Source: Eulemur rufifrons
Lineage: Eukaryota > Chordata > Mammalia > Primates > Lemuridae
Direction: 5' to 3'
Assembly (NCBI RefSeq): GCF_041146395.1
Contig: NC_090989.1
Coordinates: 222,736,843-222,800,842, forward strand
Length of the DNA stretch: 64,000 bases
Below, piece after piece: positions 11,561-23,419 of the stretch. The notes below the pieces were generated by a model. The model had not been told where the DNA came from and did no database searches. It was given only the letters and a program-made list of their open reading frames with translations. Position 1 is the stretch's first letter. Each line of letters starts with the position of its first letter. Both the position numbers and the translations under genes were made by a program.

Positions 11561-12970
11561 AGCAAGACGCTTGTCTGTGTGACTTTCACATTTTAATTGT
11601 GTCTGGCTACAGAGTCTCCTTGATGACAATAGCTAATTGAACCCACATTAATAAATATAAACTTGAGGTACTACAGGGCAGTCATTTTGCTTTTCTCCTT
11701 AGGCCCCTGATAAGCTGTGCTTAGGCTTGGGATTAGGGGTATAAGAAAGAGAAAACCCTGGATAAGCATGGAAGGAGGAAAGCAGGCAAGGCAATGGAAT
11801 GCCAGGCCTGACCCGGAGCTCTCTGGCTCCTTCCAGTGCGAAGCACCATCCTCATCATCAGTTACAACTCCCTTCTGGCATGTGATTGTTACGGCTCTCA
11901 AATAGCATAGACTGTCTTGAGTGGTTGACCAGACAGGACTTGCTTTGGCTTAGGAGACATATATCCATGAAAAAGAATTTTCACTGAACTATGGAGCCCT
12001 TTATTGCTTTGGTCATAGAATAAGTAATATTTTAAAAAGCCAACTGAACTGTGAACTATTTTCCAAAAATTCAGTCCAAAACAAATATAACTTTGTAAAA
12101 CTAAAATGAGAATCCCATAGATAGAAACTTTAAAATGAAAATATTGCATTATTATAGTATTGGTAAACCACCAATGGTACAACATAAATACAAAGAGAGA
12201 GGGGAGAGCAACAGTGGACAAACCAGCCATTCTTACGTGAAAATTGTTCCTATTCCTGGGAAAAGACAATAGTGGCCATGCTCACTTCTATGGTTTTCAA
12301 AAGTTGGTCAGATTGGCTATTCTGTATTCTGATTTCACTTATAAAATAAAATGTCCTATGTTTCATTTATGTTAATTCAATCTTTAGCAGGAGATGCTAG
12401 GAGCTAAGGTTTGAAATTGCACTGATAGTTAGTGTCTTATAGAAGAATATTCCTATGATATCTTAAAATTTTATTTTTTACATTTTTAACATTCCTTTTG
12501 GGTGGGGAGAGAGGCATTTATTAGAAAGTTCTGATTTGCAGGTGGCATTGCAGCACGTGCCAAGAGTGAACCAGGTAGAGGAAATTGCTTCTTAAGCCTG
12601 CAGGTCAGAAAGAACAGGGAATTGCTTCTCTGCAAAGAAAAGTAACTTCCATGATTGGCACTGTTTTCTAACCAGCCCTCCAACAGTAATTCTGCCAGAA
12701 ACAGACCCAAACCTGTGCTAAACTGCTTGTAGCAGGCTCTCCAGACATAAGGCTGCAAGAGCTCTTCACTTTCCTTTCAGACAAAAAGAAGCCCAGCCAC
12801 TCCTTTGAATTCTTGGATTAAAAGACAGGGGCTATATGTAAAGAAAAAATATATACTCCTATATCCTTGAAGAAGTTAGAAGACACACTCCAAATCAAAA
12901 ACAGACTGAAGCTTGGCTTTTGAAGACAGCTTTTTTCAAAGAAATTTTTACCTAGTGAATCTTGCATTCC
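11560..12970. other. unassigned intronic sequence
   Basis: I recognise no exon or repeat. The 123-codon minus-strand open frame at 11898-12269 has no recognisable domain, is not in MAMDC2-like context and is treated as chance. Confidence 0.4.
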
Positions 12971-12974
12971 AGAA

Positions 12975-13085
12975 CAACTAACAACTATAGTTCATAGAGC
13001 TTTCTGCAGTTTACACAGACCTGCTACCCACACTATTTTATTTGAGCTTTCCAACAATCATTTGAAGCAGCTATTATTATCCCAT
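12975..13085 (-). mobile_element. MIR SINE fragment
   Basis: Reverse MIR 5' core: 'catagagctttctgcagttt', 'ctattttatttgagctttcc', 'cagctattattatccca'. Confidence 0.6.
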
Positions 13086-13087
13086 GT

Positions 13088-13122
13088 TTTTTATATCTTA
13101 TATCTTTATATCTTATATCTTC
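13088..13122. repeat. (TTATATC)n short tandem repeat
   Basis: Four copies of TTATATC or TTTATATC occur in a row. Confidence 0.85.
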
Positions 13123-13261
13123 AAGGTCTGTATCAAGAGGCAAGATGGAAAGTCCAGTAAGCATGTGCTCTTTCTCTTTGCATTTTCCTTGGCCCATAGG
13201 TTTAAGCCACATCCATCTCATGGCCCTCACCAGAGCTGTGAAAATCTGCTATGTCCAGGTC

Positions 13262-13593
13262 AGATATATTTTATTATTTATTTATTTATTTATTGGGGAC
13301 AGAGTCCCACTCTGTTGCCTGGGCTAGAGTGCCGTGGCGTCAGCCCAGCTCACAGCAACCTCAAACTCCTGGGTTCAAGCGATCCTCCTACTACTCTCGA
13401 GTAGCTGAGACTACACCAGCTGGGCATACACCACCACGCCCAGCTAAGTTTTTCTATTTTTAGTAGAGATGGGGTCTCACTCTTGCTCAGGTTGGTCTAG
13501 AACTCCTGAGCTCAAGAGATCCTCCTGCCTCAGCCTCCCGGAGTGCTAGGATTACAGGCGTGAGCCACCGTGCCTGGCCAAGATATCTTTTAT
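13262..13593 (-). mobile_element. near-full-length Alu, antisense, with target-site duplication
   Basis: The reverse-oriented dimeric Alu body occupies about 13275-13580. It runs from a (TTTA)n tail through 'gggacagagtcccactctgt', 'gctagagtgccgtggcgtca' and 'gtagagatggggtctcactc' to the 5' end 'gccaccgtgcctggcc'. The 'gctagagtgccgtggcgtcagc' wording is the strepsirrhine form. The direct repeat agatatnttttatt flanks it at 13262-13275 and 13581-13594 with one mismatch. Relative to MAMDC2 transcription the Alu is in the sense orientation. Confidence 0.92.
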
Positions 13594-13599
13594 TTTGAC

Positions 13600-14170
13600 T
13601 GGAAATGAGATCATCACACGTAAGAACATCTGGCACAGGCATAGTAGGTGATAGGTAAAAGTATCAGGTGAATCAATTTTAATTGGTTAGCCTCCTTGGA
13701 TATTCCTGGGAGGAAGTATTGGCCTCAAGGAGCCTCCATAAAAAGATGACCTCTTGCAACTTCTTCCACTTGGTGGCTCGGCCTGGGGCTATCTCATATG
13801 ATGAATACGGGGCCCTCAATTTGCTCAGTCTATGCATAGGCTTTTATTGTCTTTGGGACACTGGTTAAAATGTTGGAGCCAGCCAGAGACTCAGGAGGAC
13901 TAAGGACTAGTAAAGAAGTTTCATGGTTTTTAAAGGGTTTTTTTAATTATCTCCCAATTTTATTTTTGTGGGTTGATCTATGGAAATAATGTGTGGTGTG
14001 TATACACACATAGAAACCGTACTACAGACAAACTCACAATATGAAACATTGGAGATTTGTGGCTACTGTTCTGAATATGCTTTGGTGCATGGAAACTTAG
14101 TGGAACAAACTATAAAAAATAAGGTATAACAAACTCATCCTACGCAAGGGGCAGGAGAGGACAGTCCCTC
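13600..14170. other. unassigned intronic sequence
   Basis: I recognise no exon or repeat. Confidence 0.4.
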
Positions 14171-14174
14171 CCCA

Positions 14175-14500
14175 GTCATCAATCACAATGACACATGAAA
14201 AGCCCACGTCTGCTCTCAACTCACTGATTTGGTCATTCCCTGCCCCTCCAGAAAGGTTCTGTGGCTTTCCATTGCTCTCAGGTCCAAGATAAACATCCTC
14301 AAGATCTTAGTATCTATCACTAGACCAAACCACATGACCTCATTTTCCGGGTCTCCTCCTACTCCCAAATTAGATCTTACTCCTGGCCTGCCTGTCCTCT
14401 TCTCTGTCTCATCAAACTTTCTCCTTTGCATCAAACAAACATCTGAGAGTCCCTCTTCAGCCACACTCTCAAAGAAAATAAAAGGTATTTTTTGTCTCGG
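14175..14500 (+). mobile_element. LINE L2 3' region
   Basis: Sense L2 blocks: 'gaaaggttctgtggctttcc', 'attgctctcaggtccaagat', then 'cctggcctgcctgtcctctt'. The short open frames on both strands here are repeat-derived. Confidence 0.7.
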
Positions 14501-14509
14501 TGTAAATCC

Positions 14510-14605
14510 ATTTGGTTCAACAAACATTTATTGAGTGCCTACTTTACGCCAGGCATAGAACAAAGACACATCAAGGCCTGTTTCAGTGAGCTAACAGTCT
14601 ACTGT
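14510..14605 (-). mobile_element. LINE L2 3' end, reverse orientation
   Basis: Reverse L2 tail: 'ttcaacaaacatttattgag', 'tgcctactttacgccaggca', then 'agtgagctaacagtctac'. It abuts the opposite-orientation L2 just before it. Confidence 0.75.
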
Positions 14606-14629
14606 GGAAGTGTTATGTTTGAAGAACGC

Positions 14630-15089
14630 TTGAGTGGGGGCCCCTGATCAGACCAGGAACCCCAAATCTCTCTTCATTTAACACCAAGTAAAAAACATTT
14701 TCCTTCCCTGTATGCAATGTAAATATTTATGAGGATTTTTTAAAAATTAGGTGTTTCCACGCTATTTTTCACAAAATAGGAACTAGACCTGTTTTGGAAT
14801 TAAAACCTCCCTGACCATTTAGAAACCGTGCAACATTTTCCATTCCTCGATGTTCAGTTTGCATCTGGCCACAAGACACGGTTTAGGAAGAGCTGTTGGC
14901 CGACAGCTCACACAGATTGGCAATGACACACGGAAACCTAGGAAACCTCCTGAGAAAACAAACAATGCTCCCAAATACTCATGCAACCCAACCAGCTACC
15001 CCTGAAATCTCCGTCACTGCAGAGCAAGGCACTTTTTTCTTCCTTGTTTCTTAATAAAGGGTCTTAAGGTTAAAAAAAAAAAAAAAAAA
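14630..15089 (+). other. sequence ending in AATAAA plus an A18 tract (possible retrocopy tail)
   Basis: AATAAA at 15053-15058 is followed 13 nt later by an 18-A run (15072-15089). That is the spacing of a polyadenylated transcript end. I do not recognise the upstream 400 bp as any gene. A processed retrocopy, an unnamed retroposon, or chance are all possible. Confidence 0.3.
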
Positions 15090-15094
15090 GAAAG

Positions 15095-15480
15095 AAAATA
15101 CTCAGCAGTAGAAAAATGATTAACTAGATTATATGGTCCATGTCATGAACTGTTAGGCAACTATTAAAAAGAATAAGGTAATTCCTCTCCAGCCTGGGCA
15201 ACATAGCAAGACTTAATCTCTTAAAAAAGAAAAAAAAAAAGAATGCGGCGGCTCTATATTGACTTGCAAATGTGTCACGTGTATGAGTGTATGTATATAT
15301 ACATATGTATGCATATATATTGCTACAGCATATAAAAAGCATGGCTACATTTACATAAACTTTAAAAACAAAAGTTTCTGTTTCTATACACATAGAACAA
15401 TTGTGGAAAGACGTACGCAGTGCACTACATTGGTTACCTCAGAGGGATGGGATAAGATGAGGAAGACTATTAATTAGTAA
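15095..15480 (+). mobile_element. old LINE-1 3' end, interrupted by an Alu monomer fragment
   Basis: It has the sense L1M 3' wording 'gcaactattaaaaagaataa' before the interruption. After the interruption come 'gtggaaagacgtacgcagtg', 'ttacctcagagggatgggat' and a TACTTGAATTGTC segment. Confidence 0.65.
15184..15240 (+). mobile_element. Alu-related monomer tail fragment
   Basis: 'ctccagcctgggcaacatag' and 'caagacttaatctc' are followed by an A-rich tail. This is the 3' end of an Alu/FLAM unit, truncated at its 5' end. It sits inside the L1 3' end. Confidence 0.8.
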
Positions 15481-15484
15481 TTTA

Positions 15485-18400
15485 TACCCCGTATTCTGTA
15501 TTACTTGAATTGTCACAAAAGCATGAATGTTCTGGTCATTTAAAATAGTCAATAGCGTGTTAAAGCAAAAACAGAAGACGGAAAATACTCTCCACCCCAC
15601 AAAATGAATGATGAGTTTAAGCTGTTTCAACATATACAAAGTAAGGAAGAATAATATTTGGCAATAACACTCGTAATTACATAACATCTAGCCACCAAGA
15701 AGCTGTGTTTGCACACAAACTTTCATTCAGTTTTAATCGACTGCAGCTGCACACGCTCCCCCTTAGCCAGATAAAGGGCAGGTGTGTTTTGCTTGTGCTG
15801 GGGATAGGCACACCTGTTGAATAACTTCTGCAAGGCTGCACAGTGAGCTGTGGATCCCGGGGAGGTCCTCTAAACCTCATCCATTCACCTGGCTGTGCTG
15901 GCTCTCTGTTTTGTAAAGCGCAGATTTATTATGACATCGGAGAGTAAACAGTAGCCATTTTCCTGTCAAAAACCCAGAAGTAGCCATTAAATGTGCAGTT
16001 TAGAAGCAATTAGTGAAGGGCTCACAAATAACACGCCAAGGCTGACCAGAGAACAAATCCCCTCGGCTTTGATTCATACCCCCGGCAGACCACCCACACT
16101 TTACACTCAAGGACCACGTGTGCTCATCAACAAGACAATAACATCTGCCCTTCTAGGGCTGTTTCTACTCATGGCACTCTGCTGGGTGGCTTGCTCAGTA
16201 GGAGAGGAGAATAGTTAATGTCAGTCTTAGAGCAGCTTGTAATGTCATGAGTTTGTTCCTGGAATAAGCCCTTTGAGAGCTTAGGTGTCCCAACATCACA
16301 AAATTATCTCAGATCCACGTGTCCTACATAACAGCCTATGCCAGTGGGATTCACCCTTTTAGGATTTCTGCTAACAGTGGAGGGTGAGTGAGCCCATAGT
16401 CACCCGTCTATGGCATCTCAGGGCTGGGGGAGGATGTGTCAAGTAAAGCATGGTTTATTACCAGTGGGTGTACATCAGAGGCCAAGAGATGGCGACCCAG
16501 CTCCACGCCTTGACCACAAAGCACACCCGCTAAGTGGATGGAGGCTGGGGTTAAGGCTGACTCTGGAAGACGGCCCCTCTGTGCGAACCCTGAGGTACTG
16601 GGATTTCCAGATGGCCACTGCAGGAGACACGACCAACTGGAGCCGGGCATCTGAAGGGGGCTGGATTTGCTCTGGGCCATCCAACCGCCCCACTTCCTAA
16701 ACAGGTACAATTCCTAAGGAAAGGAGGGCTAGACCTCTCCCTTAAAAATTCTGGAGCTGCTCTAGGCCTACAGATGTGAGTGTGTGAGGCCTGGCATGAG
16801 GATTTTTTTGAGGGGGGGAGCTCACATTAATTGTGACATTTTAAAACTGTACAAGCATTTTGACATCTCTCACCATCATATTTAGTCTCTTCAAATGAAG
16901 GAAAATACCAACTAGTCACAGGGTTAATGGGTTTAAGAAGTTTACCCCTTCGGCTCCTGTCTGCAATACCCAATAGTCCTTTGAAATACCAGACAGACCT
17001 GGCAGTGGCCAACAGTAAATCCCACCCCTTCAGGGTTGAAAAGTTCAGGTTCTCTGAGCCCTGTGTTGCAGTGGCACTTGTCCAGCATTGGTCCCTCCCC
17101 ATAGTTAGGGGACTTTAAATGTACCAGTGAAAAAACTTTCTCTCCTTCAAGGGGAAGAAAGAAACGCAGCAGATCTGGCCGGGAGGTCTTTCGTTCGGCC
17201 CCGTCTCCTCAGCTCTCCATCAGGCTCTGTTGTGCCTTTCTGCATCGGAGCAAGAGGGACCAAAACCTAGCCTGAGTCACAAGAAACAAGACAGTGACGG
17301 GAGTGACCGGGAGCAACTGAGATACTTCTCCACCTCCCACATCCAATGCGTGTGCTTCACAGAAAAACAACAAAAATACCAAGTCCACAAAATACAACAG
17401 CCAGAATGACAAAATCCCTTCCTCAGAGGGTGGTGGAAGGCAGGAAGGAGAGGTGGGAGGGTAAATGGCTCAGGGAGAAAAACAAAGTACCCAAATCAGT
17501 CTGGGCAGGGGGGCCGGCACATGCTAGAAACCAGCCACAGAGAGACCTGTGGTCCTTTCAGACTCGCAGGGCTGCTAAAAATCCACACGCTGCTGTCAGG
17601 AAGATTCTGCCTTACGTGCACCAGAGACAACTTCCAATTCCTCAGAGAAAAGGGAATATGCAGAGGGCTTTGGCAGCGTGGGTCCTGCCTTCCCTGGCAG
17701 GGGGAGGCGAGCAGGGAACAGAGCTGCTGCAGCCTCCCTCCAGTCCCACCCGTGCCCTCTGGGTGGCAGGTGACTCAGTGGCCTGCAGCAGCCTTCGGTT
17801 CTGCAGGAGATGGACCCAATGAAGGGAACTTCTCTGCAGAGGGCAAGCGGCCCAGGGCAGACTACCCTACGCTGTCTTGTGGAAGAGTCTGTTGCTTACG
17901 AATGCCACCAGGAGAAGAGGCAGCTGAAAAAGTATGCTTTGCCAGGGGTCTTTGCTGCATTGGCGCGGATAATGAATGAAGGAAAGAGGATAGAGTAGAG
18001 GCAGCCACTGATGATGTACGAGGACTGCACTGCTGTGAGAGAAGCCAAGGGCAAACCAGACCCAAAGCAGTAAGGGCAGTTCCTGTCTGTGCCTGACAAC
18101 CGTGGGTGCATTTCCATCTCCTTATTGAACCGATGCTACTGGAAGTCGTGTAGTGAGCAGAGCAGGGACATACACGGGAGACTGACCAGCTGACCCACAA
18201 GATGGATGGGAAACAGACTCACAAACATTCCCTGGACGTGGAAAAGAGCCTGCAACCAAAGGTTGAAGAGCATGTCAGCAATTATTTTGCTGAGACCAGG
18301 GAATGGGTGAGGCTTCCTCCCTGCTACCTCAAATGCCAGGTCAGCTATATTTTGAGAGCAAATGGCATTCACAACTTTGCTAAGCACAAACAGGGGATCA

Positions 18401-19070
18401 CCCCAAAAGCACTGGAAATTGACGTGAGCAAGAGTTCCAGCCACGACTAGACATCTCCACGTAGAGAGGGATCACTAATAATTCGGGCTGTTGCTGACTG
18501 AAGCACAGGAATAAACACTCCATGAAATAAGAGGAGACGGAACCAGGATACTCCACCATTCCAGGCTGCAACACTGGAAAATTCTACTAACAATATGTGA
18601 CTCACTCTCTTGCTTCCACTCTATACTCTGGGTTCTCTCTCCCTTGCTCCAGGACACTCCTTGCGCTTCAATGCTGCTCCTCTCTCTTTTGCAGGATTCA
18701 AGCATCTAGCTTTAAGATGGTACAAATATTCCAGGTGGTCTTCGATTCCCCTGACAAGGTTCTGGAGAAAGGGTTTGACACCATCAGCCATGTCTTCACC
18801 ACCCACACTCTCAACTACACAGAGGAGAGGGAAGGGCCCCCAAATCTCTCATCATGAAGGACGTTTACAGGTTTTTTATACAGGGCATTGCAAAGGATAC
18901 AGATGAAGAGATGCACGGGGTGAGGTACGAGGGAAGGGGCGGAGCTTCCGTCCCCTCCCTGAGTGCACCACCCTCCGGGACCCTCCATGTGTTCAGCTAC
19001 CGGGAGGTTCTGGGGTGAGGATTTTTGTTGGCATGACATGGCAGGTTGCACAACAGGAGGCTTGACTACC
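15485..19070. other. long unassigned intronic stretch
   Basis: I recognise no exon and no clear repeat. The base composition is more GC-balanced at 16400-18000, where several overlapping open frames of up to 158 codons occur in different frames and on both strands. None has a recognisable domain, and the overlap pattern is typical of GC-rich non-coding DNA. It could contain conserved regulatory DNA, which only an alignment would show. Confidence 0.4.
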
Positions 19071-19095
19071 CTTTTTTTTTTTTTTTTTTTTTAAT
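19071..19095. repeat. poly-T tract
   Basis: About 23 consecutive T are followed by AATTTTTG. It may be the tail of a reverse-orientation retroposon, but no body was recognised. Confidence 0.7.
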
Positions 19096-19099
19096 TTTT

Positions 19100-19850
19100 G
19101 CCCCACCAACCTCCCATTGGTTCTTAATCAGCAGCATAAAACAGTATATGGGCACTTTGAAAAATGCCACTGAAAGGGCCTAAGGTAAAACATGAGAAAC
19201 AGAGTAGGAGAGCGTTATCAGACTGATTTAGGGTGAATAAGATACACAGATTTAATGGTGTTTGCTCTGACAAGTCACTCTGGACGTCTGTCCTGTACAC
19301 AAGACTGTTTTGTAACAGCAAATGAGGCTTTAAGTGTCATGATGCCCTGAGCTGTGCACTATAGCTCAGTTCTTTTCTATTTCTTGATAAAAAATTATAA
19401 GCAGGAATGAGTAGAGTTGGGTTTTATGTGAGTAAAGTGAAGTCTCTGACATTAATGAGTTTGTTCTGAGCCTCAAGGAACACACACACAAGGGAAGCTT
19501 TTCTACTTATAAATATCAGGTGCAGTGCTGTGATTTCACAGTTTTTGCTGCTTGGCTGTGCTTTTGTGCCAGCCTGCCTCTCCAAAACTGAATCCCTGGT
19601 TTGTTTCTTGCAAATGGACCAATCATAGTCAAAGAACGGCGTGGCATCTCCAGTTTATGGACCTCAATAAGGAGGAGGTCTGGATGACCTGCACCTCTCA
19701 GAACACCCAAAGGAGAAGCCAGTGTCACTATTATCTATTCTATAAGATGGACATGTAATGCATACAGCACTAATGTGACATTACCATCATCGTAATTTGA
19801 CATAAAGACAGAGTTCAGAAATCATAATTCCTGGTGCCCATTCCGAGCAT
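19100..19850. other. unassigned intronic sequence
   Basis: I recognise no exon or repeat. Confidence 0.4.
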
Positions 19851-19854
19851 CAGG

Positions 19855-20068
19855 AAGCTACACTGTCCCAATGATAACCAATGTGGCTATTTACATTTAA
19901 ACTAATTAAAATGAAATACTACTAAACATTTACTTCTTCAGTCAAACACAGCCACATTTCAACTGCTCAATAGCCACATCGGGTCAGCAGCTACCATATT
20001 GGACAGCCCAGGCACACAACATTTCCATCACCCCAGAAAGTGCTATTGGATGTCACTGGTCTGGATTA
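19855..20068 (+). mobile_element. hAT-type nonautonomous DNA element (MER3-like)
   Basis: It has the pattern 'ccacatttcaactgctcaat', 'agccacatcgggtcagcagc', 'taccatattggacagccca'. It closes with 'agtgctattggatgtcactgg', close to the paired ends of MER3-type elements. Confidence 0.6.
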
Positions 20069-20069
20069 A

Positions 20070-21185
20070 CCTTGGACATAACCTTGGGCCTCTGTGTTGA
20101 GAATCATCCACCAAGTTAGAGCAGTTAAAGTGCCAAGATGAGGGGATGAAGGAGGGTTTCACCTCTATTACACGTCAGCTACTCCTTCATTCTTTGACAT
20201 GATTAATTTAAAATCCTTTGATCTTACAAAAGGGCCATGAAAATACAGTGTCAACTCCTCCCGCCTCATATTCTGGAACCACTACTAACTAACCATGATA
20301 GAACACACAATGAATTAATCCAGGCCCAAAACACAGGAAGATGACAGAATTTTTATAGTGCTAACAGATCATCTACTAATCTACAATGCTTCCTGATGCC
20401 AGAGTATTTTTTAAGTAAAGAGAAAAAATTGTCCTGGCACTTGGGTTTCTCTCCTTTAACTCATGAAGAATTCTAAGGATTCAGCCTTCCTAGGATTTCA
20501 CAGCCATATATGACAATCTCCAAGGGAACGCTTCATGGTGCTTTTGCTCTAACAAACTGCTCTGTTAACTCTGATCCTTGACACCTAGTTTAATGGGAAA
20601 GGCTGAAGGGACTATTTTTAGAGAACAATTTATTATCGAAACTCGCTCGTGTTTCCACTCAAGAGCGTAAGCATTCTCTAAGGCCCAAAAGAAAACACCC
20701 TACCATGAGCGAGTGATCCAAATTCAAGAGGCGAGAGGCACCATACAGAGCTGGAAGAAGAGCACCAATCATCCAAAAGCACTTAGAAAAAAAACTTTGT
20801 CCCCAAACAATCTAGTCCAGGCCCGAGGCAGCTGTAGCTTTTCCAATTGGAAAGGATGAAAAGTTAATGCAATCTCAGAATCGTTCTACACTCCAAAGCT
20901 ACGTTCATCATCTCCAAAGAGATGTAATAAAATGTTTTCCTTTGCCACAGAATTGGTGAACAGGATCCACAGCCTAGAGAAGAGAGGCCCTAAGTACCTC
21001 CATCAATTTTAAAGCTGTCAGGGGCCTTCAACAACCCAGGCTTACGAAGAGGGGCCAGAGGTGACTACCCTCAGCCTCATCCCAGCCCTGACACCCAGTT
21101 TGTAAAGTCACAGGGCATTGTGGGGAGCACATTGTTCCTGGTGAAAGAGGATTATTTTGCTTGCCTGTCCTGTGCACACTGGTCT
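20070..21185. other. unassigned intronic sequence
   Basis: I recognise no exon or repeat. Confidence 0.4.
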
Positions 21186-21189
21186 ACTC

Positions 21190-21580
21190 CTTGTATTTTT
21201 CAATTCCCAACATGTCCTGGAGATTTCCCTGTGTCAATCCTTAGTGATCTCCCTCTTCCTTCTGGACAGCAGCACAGTGTGCCACTGCGAGGATGGACTC
21301 AACTGGGTCTCCTCTGCTGGACACCTGGGTTGCTGAGAGTATTTTGCTGATATCAATACCACCACCATGAATAACCTTGCGTGTGTGTCACTTCACACAC
21401 GTGTGGGTCTATTTGTAGGATAGCTTTCTGGCAACAGGACTGCTGCATCACAGGGCCAATGCATCTATAATCTTGGTAGATTTTGCCAAATTCCCCTTCG
21501 TTGGGTTATAACCTTTTGCTCTCTTGCCACCAATGTGTTAATACGAATGTCTATTTCCTCACAACTTCCCACACAATACT
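21190..21580 (-). mobile_element. old LINE-1 (L1M) 3' segment
   Basis: Diverged antisense L1M wording: 'gtgtgggtctatttgtagga' (21403-21422), 'caacaggactgctgcatcac', 'ttttgccaaattccccttcg' and 'cttgccaccaatgtgttaa' in the expected order. Confidence 0.65.
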
Positions 21581-21614
21581 CATCCCAGGAAGTTTATTAT
21601 ACCCTAAAAGTTTT

Positions 21615-21795
21615 GAGGTAACATTTCTTAAACTTTGTAAGCATCACTAGAGGGAATTTGTTTAAAATGAAGATACTTGTGATCCACCCTTAGATATTCC
21701 AATTCAGTGGTCTGGCTTAGAGCCTAGAGAGCTGCATTTTAAACAAATATTGTAGCGATTCTGGGACAGGTGATCCTAAGACCAATGTTTTTATA
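21615..21795 (+). mobile_element. MER5-like hAT element
   Basis: It has 'tttcttaaactttgtaagca' at the start, then 'attccaattcagtggtctgg', 'gagagctgcattttaaac' and 'gacaggtgatcctaag', the block order of MER5/MER20-type elements. Confidence 0.5.
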
Positions 21796-21879
21796 AGACA
21801 TTTAAAGTTAGAACATCCCTGCAAGGTGCAGATGGTGGTTTTCGCAGGCTGAGCTGCAGATGTGGTGCTGTGCAGGGTT

Positions 21880-22075
21880 AGGGACCTGAACTTTGAAATC
21901 CAGGTGCCGTGGCTTCCTCACTTGCTAGATGTGTGTTCTTAAGCAAGTTACTTCACCTGGGTGTACTGCTGTTTAGTTGTAAACTGGGTCTAATAATGCT
22001 ATTGCTTTTAGGATTAAATGAGCTAAAAAGTTGTAAACACTTTCAATAATGCTTGGTCCTTGGTGATTATTTTAA
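21880..22075 (+). mobile_element. MIR SINE
   Basis: Sense MIR: 'cttaagcaagttacttcacc', 'gttgtaaactgggtctaata', 'ggattaaatgagctaaaa'. Confidence 0.8.
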
Positions 22076-22084
22076 AAATATTTT

Positions 22085-22260
22085 TTTATATGGTAGAAAC
22101 TGCTAGTTATCTACCCCAATATCCATTGTCCCCATCTTCCATGGTAGCGGAACTCCTGATTTGGGCTGGGCACAGCCACCAGAATGAATATTATAGTTCT
22201 CAGCCTCCTTTGCAGCCCTCTGTGGCTGGCCGGTGAGACACAGGAGGACAGGCTGCATGA
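22085..22260. mobile_element. possible old LTR fragment
   Basis: The blocks 'tctaccccaatatccattgt', 'cccatcttccatggta' and 'cagcctcctttgcagccctc' resemble the 5' end of old ERV-type LTRs. The family is not named. Confidence 0.25.
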
Positions 22261-23180
22261 TTTGTAGGGTGCCGGGCAAAAAGAAAATGCAGGGCTCCTT
22301 GTTGAAAAAGCAAAAAAAGGTGCAGCTAAAAGTATTAAATATAAAGTTTTTCATTTCTTCCAGGATCTCTCTCTCAACCTGTCATCATGATTTTTATTTG
22401 CTATTTTATGTTGCTCCCTCAAGCTCACAGACACTCATCAGACAAATGAAGTCCCTCACTCTGGCGACTCAGTGAAACACAGCCCCTGGGCTGCTGGGTT
22501 TGCCCTCTTGCCAAAGGCCAGCCCTGCATTTGGTGCCCCGGTGGCAGGGAGGTCGAATCAGACATCTCCTCTTCCTACTGTCTTGCTGCCCCAGCACACC
22601 ATGGACAGTGGCCCCCAAGGGTATTGCAACCTCCATGCGCTGGGACATGCTAGGTGTCCAGGTGAGGGAGCTGCTCACTCCCACTGAGTTGCCTACTTCG
22701 CTAGCTACCTACCGCACCGGCAGCTCAGGGCAGGGACCACTGTCACCATGCCCTGCCACAAAATGCCGCTCCACTTGCCTGACACCGCCCCCCTAGGGCC
22801 CACGTGCACAGGACAGTGGGCTGCTGCAATCGCTAGGTGGGGATGGAGAGGGGAGGCTGGGAAGGCCCAGGGTGTCAAGGGGAGAGGGTCCAGCAGTGAA
22901 GGACTGGTCCTGAGGAGGTGACAGGAGGCGGGAGGTGGGACCCTGCATGAGCTGAGGCTTCAAACCCCTGGCATGTGCCCCACTATCCCATTGGACTTCA
23001 CTTAATAAAACACAGATTCAAACATAAATTTATTAAGAATTTCAAGATGGTTTAACTACCTATTTAACTGCAGTGGTCACATGCCCATGGAGCCAGTCTT
23101 GCATCTAAGCATAAGTTTTATGTGCAACTTTTGGGAAATGCCCTTAATAGCATAGAGAATTTGCCACTATCTGAGACTAT
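22255..23180. other. two segments resembling one old DNA element, separated by about 650 bp
   Basis: 22260-22340 ('gtgccgggcaaaaagaaaat', 'gcagggctccttgttg') and 22985-23100 ('tttattaagaatttcaagat') both recall one mammal-wide hAT-type repeat. The more GC-rich block between them (22480-22980) is unassigned. This is a reading by resemblance only. Confidence 0.2.
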
Positions 23181-23269
23181 GAGGATAAGGGCTACAACTA
23201 GGCATGGCAAAGTGTGAGCGAGAAAGAGCCTGTATGCCAAACAACATCCTTTCATTTAAAGATAACAAG

Positions 23270-23415
23270 GTCAGGGTTCTTAGCCTGGGATACAGGGATT
23301 GGTTCCAGAGGTTTGTGACACTATAGACAAACTATTATGTATCTGAGTAATTTTCTGGAGACAACATGCATGGCTCTCATCAGATTCCAAAAGGGCCCAC
23401 ATTCTAAGAGTTAAA
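23270..23415 (+). mobile_element. old DNA-type repeat fragment
   Basis: It reads 'ttctggagacaacatgcatg', 'gctctcatcagattccaaaa', then 'gggcccacattctaagagtt'. This resembles a mammal-wide element whose name I cannot confirm. Confidence 0.35.
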
Positions 23416-23419
23416 GAAA

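Noticed and set aside
11898..12269. 123-codon minus-strand frame on the same strand as MAMDC2
   Set aside because: It is hydrophobic and AT-rich, lacks MAM-domain residues (paired Cys, Trp, aromatic strand motifs) and has no acceptor/donor fit.
17346..18000. Overlapping + strand frames of 158 and 152 codons
   Set aside because: Two different frames of similar length overlap almost completely, neither has a known domain, and there is no promoter or splice context.
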